A stretch of DNA of 64,000 nt, from positions 186,001 to 250,000 of the forward strand of contig CAZTNW010000002.1 in NCBI GenBank assembly GCA_964614945.1. Direction: 5' to 3'. This DNA is from CAZTNW01 sp964614945 (GTDB lineage Bacteria > Caldisericota > JANLFM01). The stretch's first letter is position 1, and each line of letters starts with the position of its first letter. The notes below the pieces were generated by a model that was not told the DNA's origin, ran no database searches, and saw only the letters and a program-made list of their open reading frames with translations. This document shows positions 34,224 through 42,580 of the stretch, in pieces. Made by a program: the position numbers and the translations under genes.

Positions 34224-35116
34224 GCTTGATTCGTCCTTTCCCTCAATGCGCTTAAGATTTTTTCTCTTTCCTCCAGGTAGGCGGCCCGACTGGCTTCAGC
34301 GAAACGCTCCTCCCCGAGATGCGCAAACGGCGGCCGCTGATAAGCGTAGAGAATCTGGCGAGAGGAGGTGATCAGGGTTCCATTGCCATTTGAATCAAAA
34401 GTTCCCACCACCTGCTCCGCCCCGGCTCCCTGCGCTCCGTAACCGGGAAGGAGAAAGGGGGTATGCGGCAGGAGGCGGCGAAGCGCCGCCGCCTCAACAG
34501 GATAGGTGGCGCCGACGACAGCTCCCAGGGAGCTGTAACCGCTTTCACCCCGGAAGGGAATCCCCCATTCCTCCAGTTTCCTCCCCACGCGTTTGAAGAG
34601 GGGTTCCCCGTTCACCGGTAGATCCTGAAAATCCTGAGCGGATGGGTTAGAGGTGCGCACAAGCACGAAGACGCCCTTCCCTCTCGGAAAATAGGAAAAA
34701 AACGGCTCCAGGGAATCGACTCCCAGGTAAGGGCTGAGGGTGACGGCATCGACATCCAGCCGACCCTCATGGAAGTAAGCCTTCGCGTATTCCGCTGCCG
34801 TGGAGCCGATATCCCCTCTCTTGACATCGAGTATCACGAGCAGCCCGCGATCGCGGGCCTGCCGCACGGACTTCTCCAGCGCGCGGATGCCCTCCGAGCC
34901 GTAGCTTTCAAAGCAGGCCGCCTGAAACTTGAGGGCGGGGAGAAGGTCGGACAGGTTGTTTAGGATCTCACAGGAGAAAGAGGCGAGGCCCTGCTCGGGG
35001 CCCAATAAGCGGAAGCGCTCGGGCAGCAAATCCCAGAAAGGATCTATTCCCAGGCAGAGGGGAGAGCCTCTGGCCCGTGTGGCCTGGAAAAGGCGATCGG
35101 CGAAATATTCAGTCAT
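34220..35116 (-). CDS. pyrF: Orotidine-5'-phosphate decarboxylase (long, type 2)
   Basis: Decarboxylates OMP to UMP. At 298 residues this is the longer bacterial type 2 form. The catalytic Lys-Asp network is visible in LDVKRGDIGSTA, and the substrate-binding segments LKFQAACFESYG and LLPGYGAQG are present. It overlaps pyrD and pyrE by four bases each. Confidence 0.95.
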   Translation of the reverse strand: MTEYFADRLFQATRARGSPLCLGIDPFWDLLPERFRLLGPEQGLASFSCEILNNLSDLLPALKFQAACFESYGSEGIRALEKSVRQARDRGLLVILDVKRGDIGSTAAEYAKAYFHEGRLDVDAVTLSPYLGVDSLEPFFSYFPRGKGVFVLVRTSNPSAQDFQDLPVNGEPLFKRVGRKLEEWGIPFRGESGYSSLGAVVGATYPVEAAALRRLLPHTPFLLPGYGAQGAGAEQVVGTFDSNGNGTLITSSRQILYAYQRPPFAHLGEERFAEASRAAYLEEREKILSALRERTNQA

Positions 35117-36018
35117 GGTACAAAACCTCCAATTAATTCCCGGGCGGAGGAAATTTTTTCCTCCCGCAGGAACTGTTCGAATTCCTCAAGGATCCTGAGC
35201 GGCAGGTCGTATCGCCGGAACGCGGCGGTTCCAATGGAAATGGCGGTGGCCCCGGCGAGCATGAATTCGGCCACGTCCTCACCGCATGCAATTCCTCCCA
35301 CACCCAGGACCGGCACCCTGATGCGACCCGCGACCTCCCAGACCAGGCGCAGAGCCAAGGGCTTGATGGCAGGACCGGAGAGGCCACCCTGGCTGCGGCT
35401 GAGCCGTGAACGCCTCGTTCGGGGATTGATGGCCATGCCCAGGAAGGTATTCACCAGGGCCAGGGCATCGGCTCCTTCCTCCTCCGCCCTTTTCGCGACG
35501 GAGAAGATGTCAGGGGCATTCGGGGTGAGTTTTACGATCAGGGTACGGCGGAAGAGGGGACGTACTTCCCGTACCAGCTCTGCGGTTAAGGAGGGATTTG
35601 CTCCGAAGACCATGCCCCTCTCCACATTGGGACAGGAGACGTTCAGCTCTATCCCGTCCACCCGCTTCTCCTCCTCCAGACGGGAGGCCATCAGCGCGTA
35701 TTCCTCCAAGGTCTCCCCGGCGATGCTGGCGATCAGAGGAAGGTCCACGGAGGACAGTTGCCCGAGGCCTTCCTCGAGGAAGGCCTCGAACCCGCGGTTC
35801 TCCAGGCCGATGGTGTTGAGAACTCCTCCCGCCGTCTCCGCGATCCGCGGGGGGGAATTCCCCGCCCGCGCTTTCAGGGTGATGGATTTGGTGATGAAAG
35901 CCCCCAGTTTCTCGAGAGGGAGGAGTTCTCTCGCCTCCTTCCCCCAGCCCCAGACGCCCGAAGCGAGGGTTATCGGGTTCTTGAGGGTGAGTTTTCCCAA
36001 TTTAACCTCAAGCTTCAT
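35113..36018 (-). CDS. pyrD: Dihydroorotate dehydrogenase, class 1B catalytic subunit
   Basis: Oxidises dihydroorotate to orotate with FMN. The protein is 301 residues, with the PITLASGVWGWG opening and the class 1 catalytic Cys129 in NVSCPNVERG. Being followed in the operon by PyrK it is the NAD-linked 1B type. It overlaps pyrK by 11 bp. Confidence 0.95.
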   Translation of the reverse strand: MKLEVKLGKLTLKNPITLASGVWGWGKEARELLPLEKLGAFITKSITLKARAGNSPPRIAETAGGVLNTIGLENRGFEAFLEEGLGQLSSVDLPLIASIAGETLEEYALMASRLEEEKRVDGIELNVSCPNVERGMVFGANPSLTAELVREVRPLFRRTLIVKLTPNAPDIFSVAKRAEEEGADALALVNTFLGMAINPRTRRSRLSRSQGGLSGPAIKPLALRLVWEVAGRIRVPVLGVGGIACGEDVAEFMLAGATAISIGTAAFRRYDLPLRILEEFEQFLREEKISSARELIGGFVP

Positions 36019-36772
36019 CTAAGGCGATCTCCTCAGCGGGAAGGATGGGCCCGTCCTTACAGATATGGAGAAAAGAATCCTTCTTCCGCTCGCGCACCAC
36101 GCAGCTCAGGCAGATTCCCTCTCCGCAGGCCATCATCTCTTCCGCGGCCAGAAAACCCCGGATCCCTCGCGCCGTCGTCTCCCTCTGCACGCCCTGCAAA
36201 AGCGCCACGGGGCCTGAGGCCAGCACCACCAGGGGCGAGAGCCGATCGAGTAAGCGGGGAAGGTGTTCAAGCAGGGTACCCTTGGCCCCGGAGGAACCGT
36301 CCTCCGTCACCACCTCGCTTATCCTTTCCGGAAAGAATGAATTAAACCAGAATGCCTCCCGGTTCCTGCATCCGAGAAGGAAGAAGAGCTGCCGCCTCTC
36401 GGATTGCCCGAGATAGGGGTGGAATGTCGCAGCCCCCATTCCTCCACCCACAAAAAGGATCGGTTCCCTTTCGGGAAGGGGGAAGGGTTTGCCCAGGGGA
36501 CCGTGCACTATCAGAACTTCCCCCACCGATAGACGGGAGAGAGCTCGGGTGAAGGGACCCCTGACCTGATAGACGATGGAAAACTTCCCCCTTTCCTCCT
36601 CGAAGATCACGAAAGGGCGGGGGAGGTAAGGATCGGAGTGGGCAGGAAAGGATAGGCGCACGAATTGCGGAGGCTCGCTCGCAAGGGGTTCCGCGAGCCG
36701 CAAACGGGCATAAAAAATCCCTGAAACCAGGGCCCTTTGCTCGTCGAGAATTGCTTCACGGATTCGACTCAT
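36008..36772 (-). CDS. pyrK: Dihydroorotate dehydrogenase electron-transfer subunit
   Basis: Passes electrons from PyrD to NAD+ through FAD and a [2Fe-2S] cluster. The protein is 254 residues. An FAD-binding region with RPFVIFEEE (about 52-60), a nucleotide-binding FVGGGMGAA near 108-116 and the cluster ligands Cys216, Cys221, Cys224 and Cys238 are visible. It is the first gene of the pyr operon, and its start codon directly follows a hairpin that encloses the ribosome site. Confidence 0.95.
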   Translation of the reverse strand: MSRIREAILDEQRALVSGIFYARLRLAEPLASEPPQFVRLSFPAHSDPYLPRPFVIFEEERGKFSIVYQVRGPFTRALSRLSVGEVLIVHGPLGKPFPLPEREPILFVGGGMGAATFHPYLGQSERRQLFFLLGCRNREAFWFNSFFPERISEVVTEDGSSGAKGTLLEHLPRLLDRLSPLVVLASGPVALLQGVQRETTARGIRGFLAAEEMMACGEGICLSCVVRERKKDSFLHICKDGPILPAEEIALDEA

Positions 36773-36790
36773 CGGATTTTCCTCAATCCG
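36773..36790 (-). promoter_or_regulatory. Hairpin enclosing the pyrK ribosome-binding site
   Basis: On the minus strand CGGATT, GAGGAA and AATCCG follow one another and the pyrK ATG comes immediately after. The 6-bp stem would place the GAGGAA ribosome site in the loop and close the start region, suggesting translational control. This is a direct reading; the function is inferred. Confidence 0.45.
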
Positions 36791-36824
36791 GAAGGAACCG
36801 TGAGAGGAAAAATTATCCCCCTGT

Positions 36825-36871
36825 AGGTGCTACTTGACTTACTTCGGCTTTTCGGCAAAAGCCTTTCACCT
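36825..36871 (-). promoter_or_regulatory. Structured leader element of the pyr operon
   Basis: In the roughly 110-nt predicted leader an outer stem (AGGTG at 36867-36871 with CACCT at 36825-36829, as read on the minus strand) encloses a perfect 7-bp hairpin, GGCTTTT/AAAAGCC (36846-36863) with a four-base loop. There is no U-tract, so a simple terminator is unlikely. I could not match it to a known riboswitch or to a PyrR-binding loop. Confidence 0.4.
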
Positions 36872-36893
36872 CCAGGCGGGCAAAATTTTATGT

Positions 36894-36921
36894 ATTTTAC
36901 TACGCGAAGAATTTTTGGCAA
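36894..36921 (-). promoter_or_regulatory. Promoter of the pyrKDFE operon
   Basis: On the minus strand TTGCCA (36916-36921), 16 bp, and TAAAAT (36894-36899). The -35 is identical to that of the purine operon. It lies about 120 bases upstream of pyrK, leaving room for the leader structures. Confidence 0.5.
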
Positions 36922-36964
36922 GGGGTTTTGCTCAGAGCCAGGCATATTTTTTTCCGCGACGGCG

Positions 36965-38002
36965 CTAAGTTCGCTCGAAGGGGAAATGATCCAAAATCGT
37001 GCCCTCCGCTTCCCGTAATCTGAGGATCTCGACAAGGCCGCTGTATTTTCCGCCGAGCAGACCTTCTCCCAGGATGAAGGCACCCTCCGCTGCCTCTTTC
37101 GCTACCCTGGCCCGGCGCCTTACTTCCCTCACCATGCCAAAACGGGCGAGTGCCGATCGGAGTGCTCTCTCTATTCCCGGGATCCGGCTCAGCCTGCCCG
37201 ATAGCAAAATCTCCCGCGGCTGCACGATGGCCGTGAGTGCAGCCACTCCTTTGGCGACGCTCTCGATCAGCATCCCCCAGGAGGCCGGGTATTTTTCCGG
37301 GTTTACGGCCAGTTCCTCGGGGGTCAGCTCCACCCTTCCGCTCAAGTCCCTGGCACCCCCGCTGAAGATCACCGTATTGGTGATTTTTCCCATTCTTGAG
37401 GCCAGCTCGGCGTCCAGCCCGCCCATCGCGATAAAGCCCGGCCCACCCGAGGTTCCACCCAGGCCGTCCACAATTCTGCCTCCCTCGACCGCGATCACAG
37501 CGGTGAAAGCGTAACCAACCTCCGCCAGGATTAAGGAGGTTTGCTCGTACCCAATACGGTGGAGCTCAGCCTGGTCCTTGATTGCCAGGGCAGCGCAACA
37601 GACCTTGTCCGCAGTGCCCAGGTCCAGCCTGTTCGCTTTCCGATGGAGGGGCACGGTCTTCAGATGGATGACGCCAGGGGTGAAGCAGATTGGGAACTTC
37701 CTTTCCTTCATCAGGAGCAGAGCCTTGCGTATGACTTGATAGAGGGGGATTTTACCATCATCGGGCACCATCAGGTCAAGTTCGCGCTCCGTCATGTCCT
37801 CGATCCTGCACAGGGGGAGGCCGTACCCGGAAGGCCCCACGATCAAATCCAGAGGTGAGATGCTCTCGATAATGGCGAGGAGGATCTGAGGGTCATACAT
37901 GACCTCAGCTACGGGAAGGGTCCTGTCGATCAGTATCCGGGCGTCCTCCATGCCGAAAAAATCGAAGCTCCCAGTCCCCGGGTCAATCCCCAGGATTCTC
38001 AT
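36965..38002 (-). CDS. DUF1464 family ASKHA protein (butyrate-kinase-like)
   Basis: Predicted sugar-kinase/acetate-kinase-fold protein of 345 residues counting from the ATG at 38002. The phosphate-1 motif MRILGIDPGTGSFDFFG opens the protein, GLGGTSGGPGFIAMGG lies near residue 195, and the adenosine-type motif is suggested by FSGGARDLSG and LLSGRLSRIPG. The family is mostly archaeal and is annotated only as predicted butyrate kinase; substrate unknown. The start overlaps the end of the radical SAM gene by 20 bp. An in-frame extension of 19 codons is not needed. Confidence 0.75.
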   Translation of the reverse strand: MRILGIDPGTGSFDFFGMEDARILIDRTLPVAEVMYDPQILLAIIESISPLDLIVGPSGYGLPLCRIEDMTERELDLMVPDDGKIPLYQVIRKALLLMKERKFPICFTPGVIHLKTVPLHRKANRLDLGTADKVCCAALAIKDQAELHRIGYEQTSLILAEVGYAFTAVIAVEGGRIVDGLGGTSGGPGFIAMGGLDAELASRMGKITNTVIFSGGARDLSGRVELTPEELAVNPEKYPASWGMLIESVAKGVAALTAIVQPREILLSGRLSRIPGIERALRSALARFGMVREVRRRARVAKEAAEGAFILGEGLLGGKYSGLVEILRLREAEGTILDHFPFERT

Positions 38003-39047
38003 CCGATGCTCTCCATTGTCCACCCAGCGGGCAGACAGGGTCGGAAGCTGACCAATCACCCCTAAGGGAGAAAGTTCGGGACCGGCATCCCCCGCATTTA
38101 AGCAGGTAAGGACAGAACCGGCAGGGCCCGTTGCGTTTGTTGTTTTCTTTCAATTCCTTAAGGAAAGACGACTGCTGCATCTCTTCCCATATTTCCCTCA
38201 AGGATTTTGCCCTGACACAGCCGGAGGAGACGGGGGAAAAACTGCAGGGCTTAACCGACCCCTCTGAGTCGATGAAGATATATTCGCCGAAGATGCAGGC
38301 GGAAGTAGAACCGAGTAAAATTCCCGACTTCCCCTGTGCTTGCGGGAGTGACAGCCGCCGTTCCTCGAGGACAGCCTGGAAAAACGGCTCGTCGAAGAAG
38401 AACTCGACCCCTGTTTCCCCGCTGGCCCAACAGGCCAGCCCGATAGCCTCCTCGTACTCCTCAGGGGAGAGCAGATTCTCCTCGTAGGCCAGGCAGGGCT
38501 TCAATCCGAGGATGGTAACGGCGGGAGTTTCCAGGGAGAGGGCGAGGCGAAAGAGGCTCGGAATCTCCCGGTAGTTTGCCTTAAGCAGAGTGAGGTTTAA
38601 CGACTCTAAAACCCCCTCTTTTGCAGCTTCCCGCGCTGCTTGAAGCACCGTGGTAAAGCTCGACCCTTTTCGAATGGATTCGTAGGTGGCCTCGCTTGCC
38701 CCATCCATGCTTATCATCAGCTTGATCCCATTTTTCCGGAGGAATTTAAGGCTTTCCCAGCTCAAGGCGAGACCGTTCGTAATTAGATGCACCTCCAACT
38801 GCGCTTCTCGCATCAGGGTTAAGAGCTGAAAGACGTCTTCCCTGAGCAGGGGCTCCCCGCCCTCCACGATGATCCACCCCGGCTCTAACTCCGCGATCTC
38901 CTGGATCAGGCGAAAAGCCCGCTCTGAGTCGAGATCACTACTACCTGGAAGACCGCGGCAATGCCTGCAGCTTAAATTGCAGCGGGATGTGATTGCCCAG
39001 TCCACAAAGTGAGGAGCTCGAAGTTGAGGGAGTGATTTCGCGGGCAT
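37983..39047 (-). CDS. Radical SAM/SPASM domain protein
   Basis: A 354-residue radical S-adenosylmethionine enzyme. The cluster motif is Cys23, Cys27 and Cys30 (CNLSCRHC), the GGEPLL motif follows near residue 61, and the C-terminal SPASM region holds at least seven cysteines (SACIFG, KPCSF, CRFC, CGGC, PVCPL) that could hold auxiliary clusters. It resembles PqqE/NirJ-type enzymes that modify peptides or tetrapyrroles. It overlaps the DUF1464 gene and follows the HD-GYP gene by 27 bases. No precursor peptide is obvious, except possibly the 31-residue frame at 41632. Confidence 0.85.
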   Translation of the reverse strand: MPAKSLPQLRAPHFVDWAITSRCNLSCRHCRGLPGSSDLDSERAFRLIQEIAELEPGWIIVEGGEPLLREDVFQLLTLMREAQLEVHLITNGLALSWESLKFLRKNGIKLMISMDGASEATYESIRKGSSFTTVLQAAREAAKEGVLESLNLTLLKANYREIPSLFRLALSLETPAVTILGLKPCLAYEENLLSPEEYEEAIGLACWASGETGVEFFFDEPFFQAVLEERRLSLPQAQGKSGILLGSTSACIFGEYIFIDSEGSVKPCSFSPVSSGCVRAKSLREIWEEMQQSSFLKELKENNKRNGPCRFCPYLLKCGGCRSRTFSLRGDWSASDPVCPLGGQWRASDENPGD

Positions 39048-39074
39048 CTTAACGAGAGTTCAAATCGGGCGGAG

Positions 39075-40358
39075 TTACCGCAGGCGGGAGCGGAGGCCGG
39101 CAAAAAAATGAGGGGAAAGGACCAGGCTTTTGATTAGGGAGACGACTCTCTCGTCAAATTGACTGCCGGCGTACCGTGTCATCTCCTCGATTGTCTCCTG
39201 TACGGTTAAAGCTCGACGGTAGGGACGGTCGGAGGTCATGGCATCAAAGGCGTCGGCCGCGGCGATGATGCGGGCTTCGAGAGGTATGCGATCCATTGAT
39301 AGGGCCTCGGGGTAGCCCTCGCCGCTGGGTCGCTCGTGATGGTGGATGATCCAGGGCAATATGCGGCGGAGGAACCCCACCGGCCTCAGGATGTCGGCGC
39401 CGTCCGCCGGGTGGCTCTGGATTACTTTCCATTCCTCCTCGGTGAGGGCGGAGGGCTTACGCAGGATGGCCGGGTCGATCGTCACCTTGCCCATATCGTG
39501 TAGATAAGCGGCATATTCCAGGAGGTAGAGATGGGATTCGCTGAATCCTAACTTCTTGCCCACCTCCACCGCCAGGTAGGCCACCCGGTCGGAATGGCCG
39601 TGGGTATAGGGGTCGAGTGCCTCAATTACTCCGACTAAAGCCCGCAGAGACTGGGCGTAGACAGAGCGCATCTGCAGGTAGAGCCGACAGGCGAAGAAGA
39701 AGACGCCCAGAGGGAGCAAGCCGAGTAGAAATCCCAGGATTCCCATCTGCATATAGAGGGGAACTAAAAGCAGGGAGGTGATTCCGGTCATGAGAACCAG
39801 GCCGAAATACATCGGCCGGAGGTTCATGCGCAGGACTCTCGCCATGGCTTCCCGCGAGGGGATCTGGCTTAGAAGCGCCACGATATTCTTGCCCAGGTAG
39901 TAGACCACGAGGACGGAAGCCACTATCGCGACGAGGTTGAGGGAATAGGTCGAGAGGCTCTCCGCCGGCATCCGGGGCTGAAGCACATAGTAGAGAAAAT
40001 ACAAACTGCCGATTGCTCCTCCCAGCTCCACCGCCACCGCCGAAACCACATCCTCCAGGGATAGGCGGGTGATCGGGCGGAAGAGGAAGAAGCCCAATGA
40101 GGAAAGGAGGACGATAAAGAGCGCCGGGATGGGGCTGAAGAGAAAGAAGGAAGCCGCGACCAGGCCCCAGGCTGGGGAAGCGACGTGACCGAAAAAGGGA
40201 ATATCGAAAAACCTTACGAGCAGAGTGGCCGCCCCGATCAGGAAAAGATCTAAAGTTGCCTGCCCGCTCGCGATGACCTGCACGAGCAGGTAGGAACCGA
40301 TGAGGCCCAGAAGGAGAAGAAAGGGAATTTGATAGATGTTCTTTTTCGTGGCTTTCAT
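39075..40358 (-). CDS. Membrane HD-GYP domain protein, intact active site
   Basis: Predicted cyclic-di-GMP phosphodiesterase, 427 residues. Residues about 10-230 form seven or eight membrane segments; an HD-GYP domain follows. The metal-site motifs are intact: GHSDRV near 254, His287-Asp288 in LHDMGK, HHHER at 339-343 and the GYP triplet at 348-350. It overlaps the degenerate partner's stop codon by ATGA. No diguanylate cyclase (GGDEF) gene is in the window. Confidence 0.9.
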   Translation of the reverse strand: MKATKKNIYQIPFLLLLGLIGSYLLVQVIASGQATLDLFLIGAATLLVRFFDIPFFGHVASPAWGLVAASFFLFSPIPALFIVLLSSLGFFLFRPITRLSLEDVVSAVAVELGGAIGSLYFLYYVLQPRMPAESLSTYSLNLVAIVASVLVVYYLGKNIVALLSQIPSREAMARVLRMNLRPMYFGLVLMTGITSLLLVPLYMQMGILGFLLGLLPLGVFFFACRLYLQMRSVYAQSLRALVGVIEALDPYTHGHSDRVAYLAVEVGKKLGFSESHLYLLEYAAYLHDMGKVTIDPAILRKPSALTEEEWKVIQSHPADGADILRPVGFLRRILPWIIHHHERPSGEGYPEALSMDRIPLEARIIAAADAFDAMTSDRPYRRALTVQETIEEMTRYAGSQFDERVVSLIKSLVLSPHFFAGLRSRLR

Positions 40359-41593
40359 GACGAGGCTTGCTGTCCCTCAAACTCGACGGTCAAGGCCTCG
40401 ACTACGCGAGGATCAAAATCCTGGCCGCTCCTTGACCTGAGCATGATCAGGGCTTCCCCGCGGTTGACCTGATTCCGAGCTTCCTGGGCCTCCAGGTACT
40501 CGCTGGCGGCGATAATGCGTGCACCCAGGGGGATCCCTTCCCCCTTGAGTCCTTCCGGGCCCGAACCGTCCCATTTCTCGTGATGGTAGCGGATGTAAGG
40601 GGCTGCCTGGCGCAGGAATTCCACTTTTTCCACCACCTTGGAGCCCGCCCGCAGGGCATCGTCGATCACGCGCAGCTCTCGGAAGGAGAGAGCTGCGCCC
40701 AGCCCCTTCTCTATCGTGCTATTGGGGATGCTCAGGAGCCCGATGTGGCGGAGGTAGGCGGCATAGCCAAGGATTTGGGCATCCTCCTCCTTAAAACCCA
40801 ATCTCAATGCTGCCCGGGTGGTGTATTCCGAGACCTTCTGGCTGCGCCCGGCTTGCCCGAATTTCTTGTCCACCGTGGTCATCAGGGAGCGCACGGTGTC
40901 GGTGTAGGTGTTCTTGATCTCCACGTAAGCCTGGAATATGTAGCGGGAGGCGAAAAGGGGCAGGATCAGGATCAGGAGCCCCCAGTAGCTCAGGTTGACG
41001 AAGAGGTAGGCCATGAAGAGAGCGAAGGGGATGGTGATCAGGAGGTTGGGCGCCTCCCAGCGGGAGATCTGAAGGAAGGTCTTTAAAAACTTTTCCCTCT
41101 GATCGAGGGCGATCACCCCCGCTGTCAGGGAGACGTTGAGGAGGAAATAGGCGATCCCCGCGGCGAGGACGGGCAGGAGGATCACCCCCGCGGCGGGAGC
41201 TTCCACTAAAAACGGTGCCCCGCCTGCCCAGGAGAGGACGAATGCGGCCAACCCGTAGGAGATGGCGAGCTGAGCGCCGTTAAAGAGGTAGACGTACCAG
41301 CGCTTGAGGGGGAAACCGTAGGGCAACGCCCCGGCCAAGGCGGGGATGAAGGCGGCGAAGGGGCCGAGGAGGAAGAGGGCGGCGAAGTTCAGGTGGGAGG
41401 AGACGGAGAGGTAGACGTTCAAGTTGGGGAGCTTCACTGTGAGCACATAGGCGATATAGCTCACGAGGAAGAGGACTGCTGGCAAGAGAAAATCCGGCGT
41501 AAACTGAAAAGCGCAGAAGACCAGGACAGCCAGCCCTCCAGCGCAGGTTAAGCCGAGAAAGAGCTTGAGCCTTCCGGAAATTCCCTTTGCCAT
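40355..41593 (-). CDS. Membrane HD-GYP-like protein, degenerate
   Basis: A 412-residue paralogue of its downstream neighbour with about seven membrane segments (residues 10-220) and a C-terminal HD-GYP-like domain. The catalytic HD pair is replaced (LRHIG at 281-285 where LHDIG is expected) and the GYP triplet is reduced to GSGPEGL, though HHEKWDGSG at 337-345 is kept. It is probably inactive as a phosphodiesterase and may act as a sensor or binding partner of the intact protein with which it overlaps. The order of the two genes and the ATGA junction suggest paired expression. Confidence 0.85.
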   Translation of the reverse strand: MAKGISGRLKLFLGLTCAGGLAVLVFCAFQFTPDFLLPAVLFLVSYIAYVLTVKLPNLNVYLSVSSHLNFAALFLLGPFAAFIPALAGALPYGFPLKRWYVYLFNGAQLAISYGLAAFVLSWAGGAPFLVEAPAAGVILLPVLAAGIAYFLLNVSLTAGVIALDQREKFLKTFLQISRWEAPNLLITIPFALFMAYLFVNLSYWGLLILILPLFASRYIFQAYVEIKNTYTDTVRSLMTTVDKKFGQAGRSQKVSEYTTRAALRLGFKEEDAQILGYAAYLRHIGLLSIPNSTIEKGLGAALSFRELRVIDDALRAGSKVVEKVEFLRQAAPYIRYHHEKWDGSGPEGLKGEGIPLGARIIAASEYLEAQEARNQVNRGEALIMLRSRSGQDFDPRVVEALTVEFEGQQASS

Positions 41594-41631
41594 TGCCTGT
41601 AATTAGACGGCGCACTCCCCTCAGTCGTTCG

Positions 41632-41727
41632 TTAGTGCCCGCCCCATCTTACATCCGCGCCAGAGGCGAGGATCAGCGAGGCGATCGTGGCGATAAACCA
41701 CAGCGCTCTGGTAAACCAACGGGACAT
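41632..41727 (-). CDS. Possible 31-residue hydrophobic peptide
   Basis: A short frame with a GAAGGGGG-type ribosome site, ATG and 31 codons: a basic N-terminus (MSRWFTRALW), a hydrophobic stretch of about 14 residues and a polar tail ending VRWGGH. It sits 38 bases upstream of the degenerate HD-GYP gene on the same strand. It could be a small membrane peptide or leader peptide. Short frames arise by chance, so confidence is modest. Confidence 0.4.
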   Translation of the reverse strand: MSRWFTRALWFIATIASLILASGADVRWGGH

Positions 41728-41755
41728 GAAACTACCCCCTTCCGCTGCTGATTGG

Positions 41756-41776
41756 CTAAAGCACGCTCCGCTTTAG
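41756..41776. repeat. Seven-bp inverted repeat upstream of the HD-GYP block
   Basis: CTAAAGC and GCTTTAG (41756-41762 and 41770-41776) are separated by seven bases. On the minus strand a TATAAT lies further upstream, near 41815, so the repeat would be in the 5' leader or form an operator. Confidence 0.4.
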
Positions 41777-41860
41777 GGAGTATCCCGCTTCAGAATGCGC
41801 CGTCTAATTGGAAATTATATAGGATTGGAGGGAAGGAGGAAAGCAAAAGGCCGGTTTCGG

Positions 41861-42496
41861 TCAGATTTTTTTTGATTTCTCCAGACCCAAAACCCGGTTG
41901 AGAGCGCTGAGGGTGGCCTTGACGGCGGCCTCTTCCTCGCTTTCCTTCACTAGGCAGCCCCCTAAGAGGACCTGGGGGCCCCTGGCCGCTTGCCAGATAA
42001 CGGTGGCGAGGACAGCCGGCTGATCGAGGGAGGACAACCTGTGGATGCTCTGGGGCAGGAACCTTTCCTCCCCCAGAAAGGAATTGACCGCAGCCAAGGT
42101 AGCGGCGGAGGCGCTGGAAAGCTTTCCCCGCGAAGAGGTAGTCAGCCGTTTGCCGCTGTATTCCTCCGTGCCGGGTCCCTGCAGCACGACCTCGATCGCG
42201 TCTCCTTCCGAGGATATGAGGGTACGAATGGCCTGAATTTTCAGGCGAGAATCCTTGATAGACAGACCGGAAGCGGCCTGTTGCACGACGCCGATCTTCT
42301 TGTGATCGACCCTTTTATTGAATTTCACGAGCAGGGTGGACTCCACGTCGCGCACGACCTGCTTGGGGTTCCTTTCCTCGGTGGCCAATACATGCACCTC
42401 GGAGATCTCTCCCTGGGCGTCTGCCACTACCCGGGCGCCCAGCACAGATTTTATACGTAAAAGAGCTCCCTCTATCTGTTGCAGTAGATCCTTCAA
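41861..42496 (-). CDS. Conserved protein of unknown function, paralogue of 13284-13925
   Basis: A 211-residue soluble protein. An N-terminal alpha-beta unit has ARVVADAQGEISEVHVLA and an RNPKQVVRDVESTLL helix; the C-terminal half has AAATLAAVNSFL-like and EAAVKATLSALNRVL helices with Gly-rich strands between. Both halves align by eye with the protein at 13284, though the sequences have drifted. No catalytic motif is seen. It is 134 bases upstream of a possible small peptide and the HD-GYP pair, on the same strand. Confidence 0.75.
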   Translation of the reverse strand: MKDLLQQIEGALLRIKSVLGARVVADAQGEISEVHVLATEERNPKQVVRDVESTLLVKFNKRVDHKKIGVVQQAASGLSIKDSRLKIQAIRTLISSEGDAIEVVLQGPGTEEYSGKRLTTSSRGKLSSASAATLAAVNSFLGEERFLPQSIHRLSSLDQPAVLATVIWQAARGPQVLLGGCLVKESEEEAAVKATLSALNRVLGLEKSKKI

Positions 42497-42580
42497 CGTC
42501 CCTTCCTCCTCTCGCTCATCGCCTCATATTTTACCACGGAACCCCCTCGCTTTTTCGACCACAACCAAAACCCCCTTTGC

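Noticed and set aside
36800..36900. Known riboswitch (cyclic-di-GMP, fluoride, preQ1, THF or ZTP class) in the pyr leader
   Set aside because: I compared the remembered conserved cores of these classes and none fitted; only generic stems are visible.
41728..41860. Cyclic-di-GMP riboswitch upstream of the HD-GYP genes
   Set aside because: An attractive idea by context, but the conserved GEMM core is not present; only a simple inverted repeat is seen.
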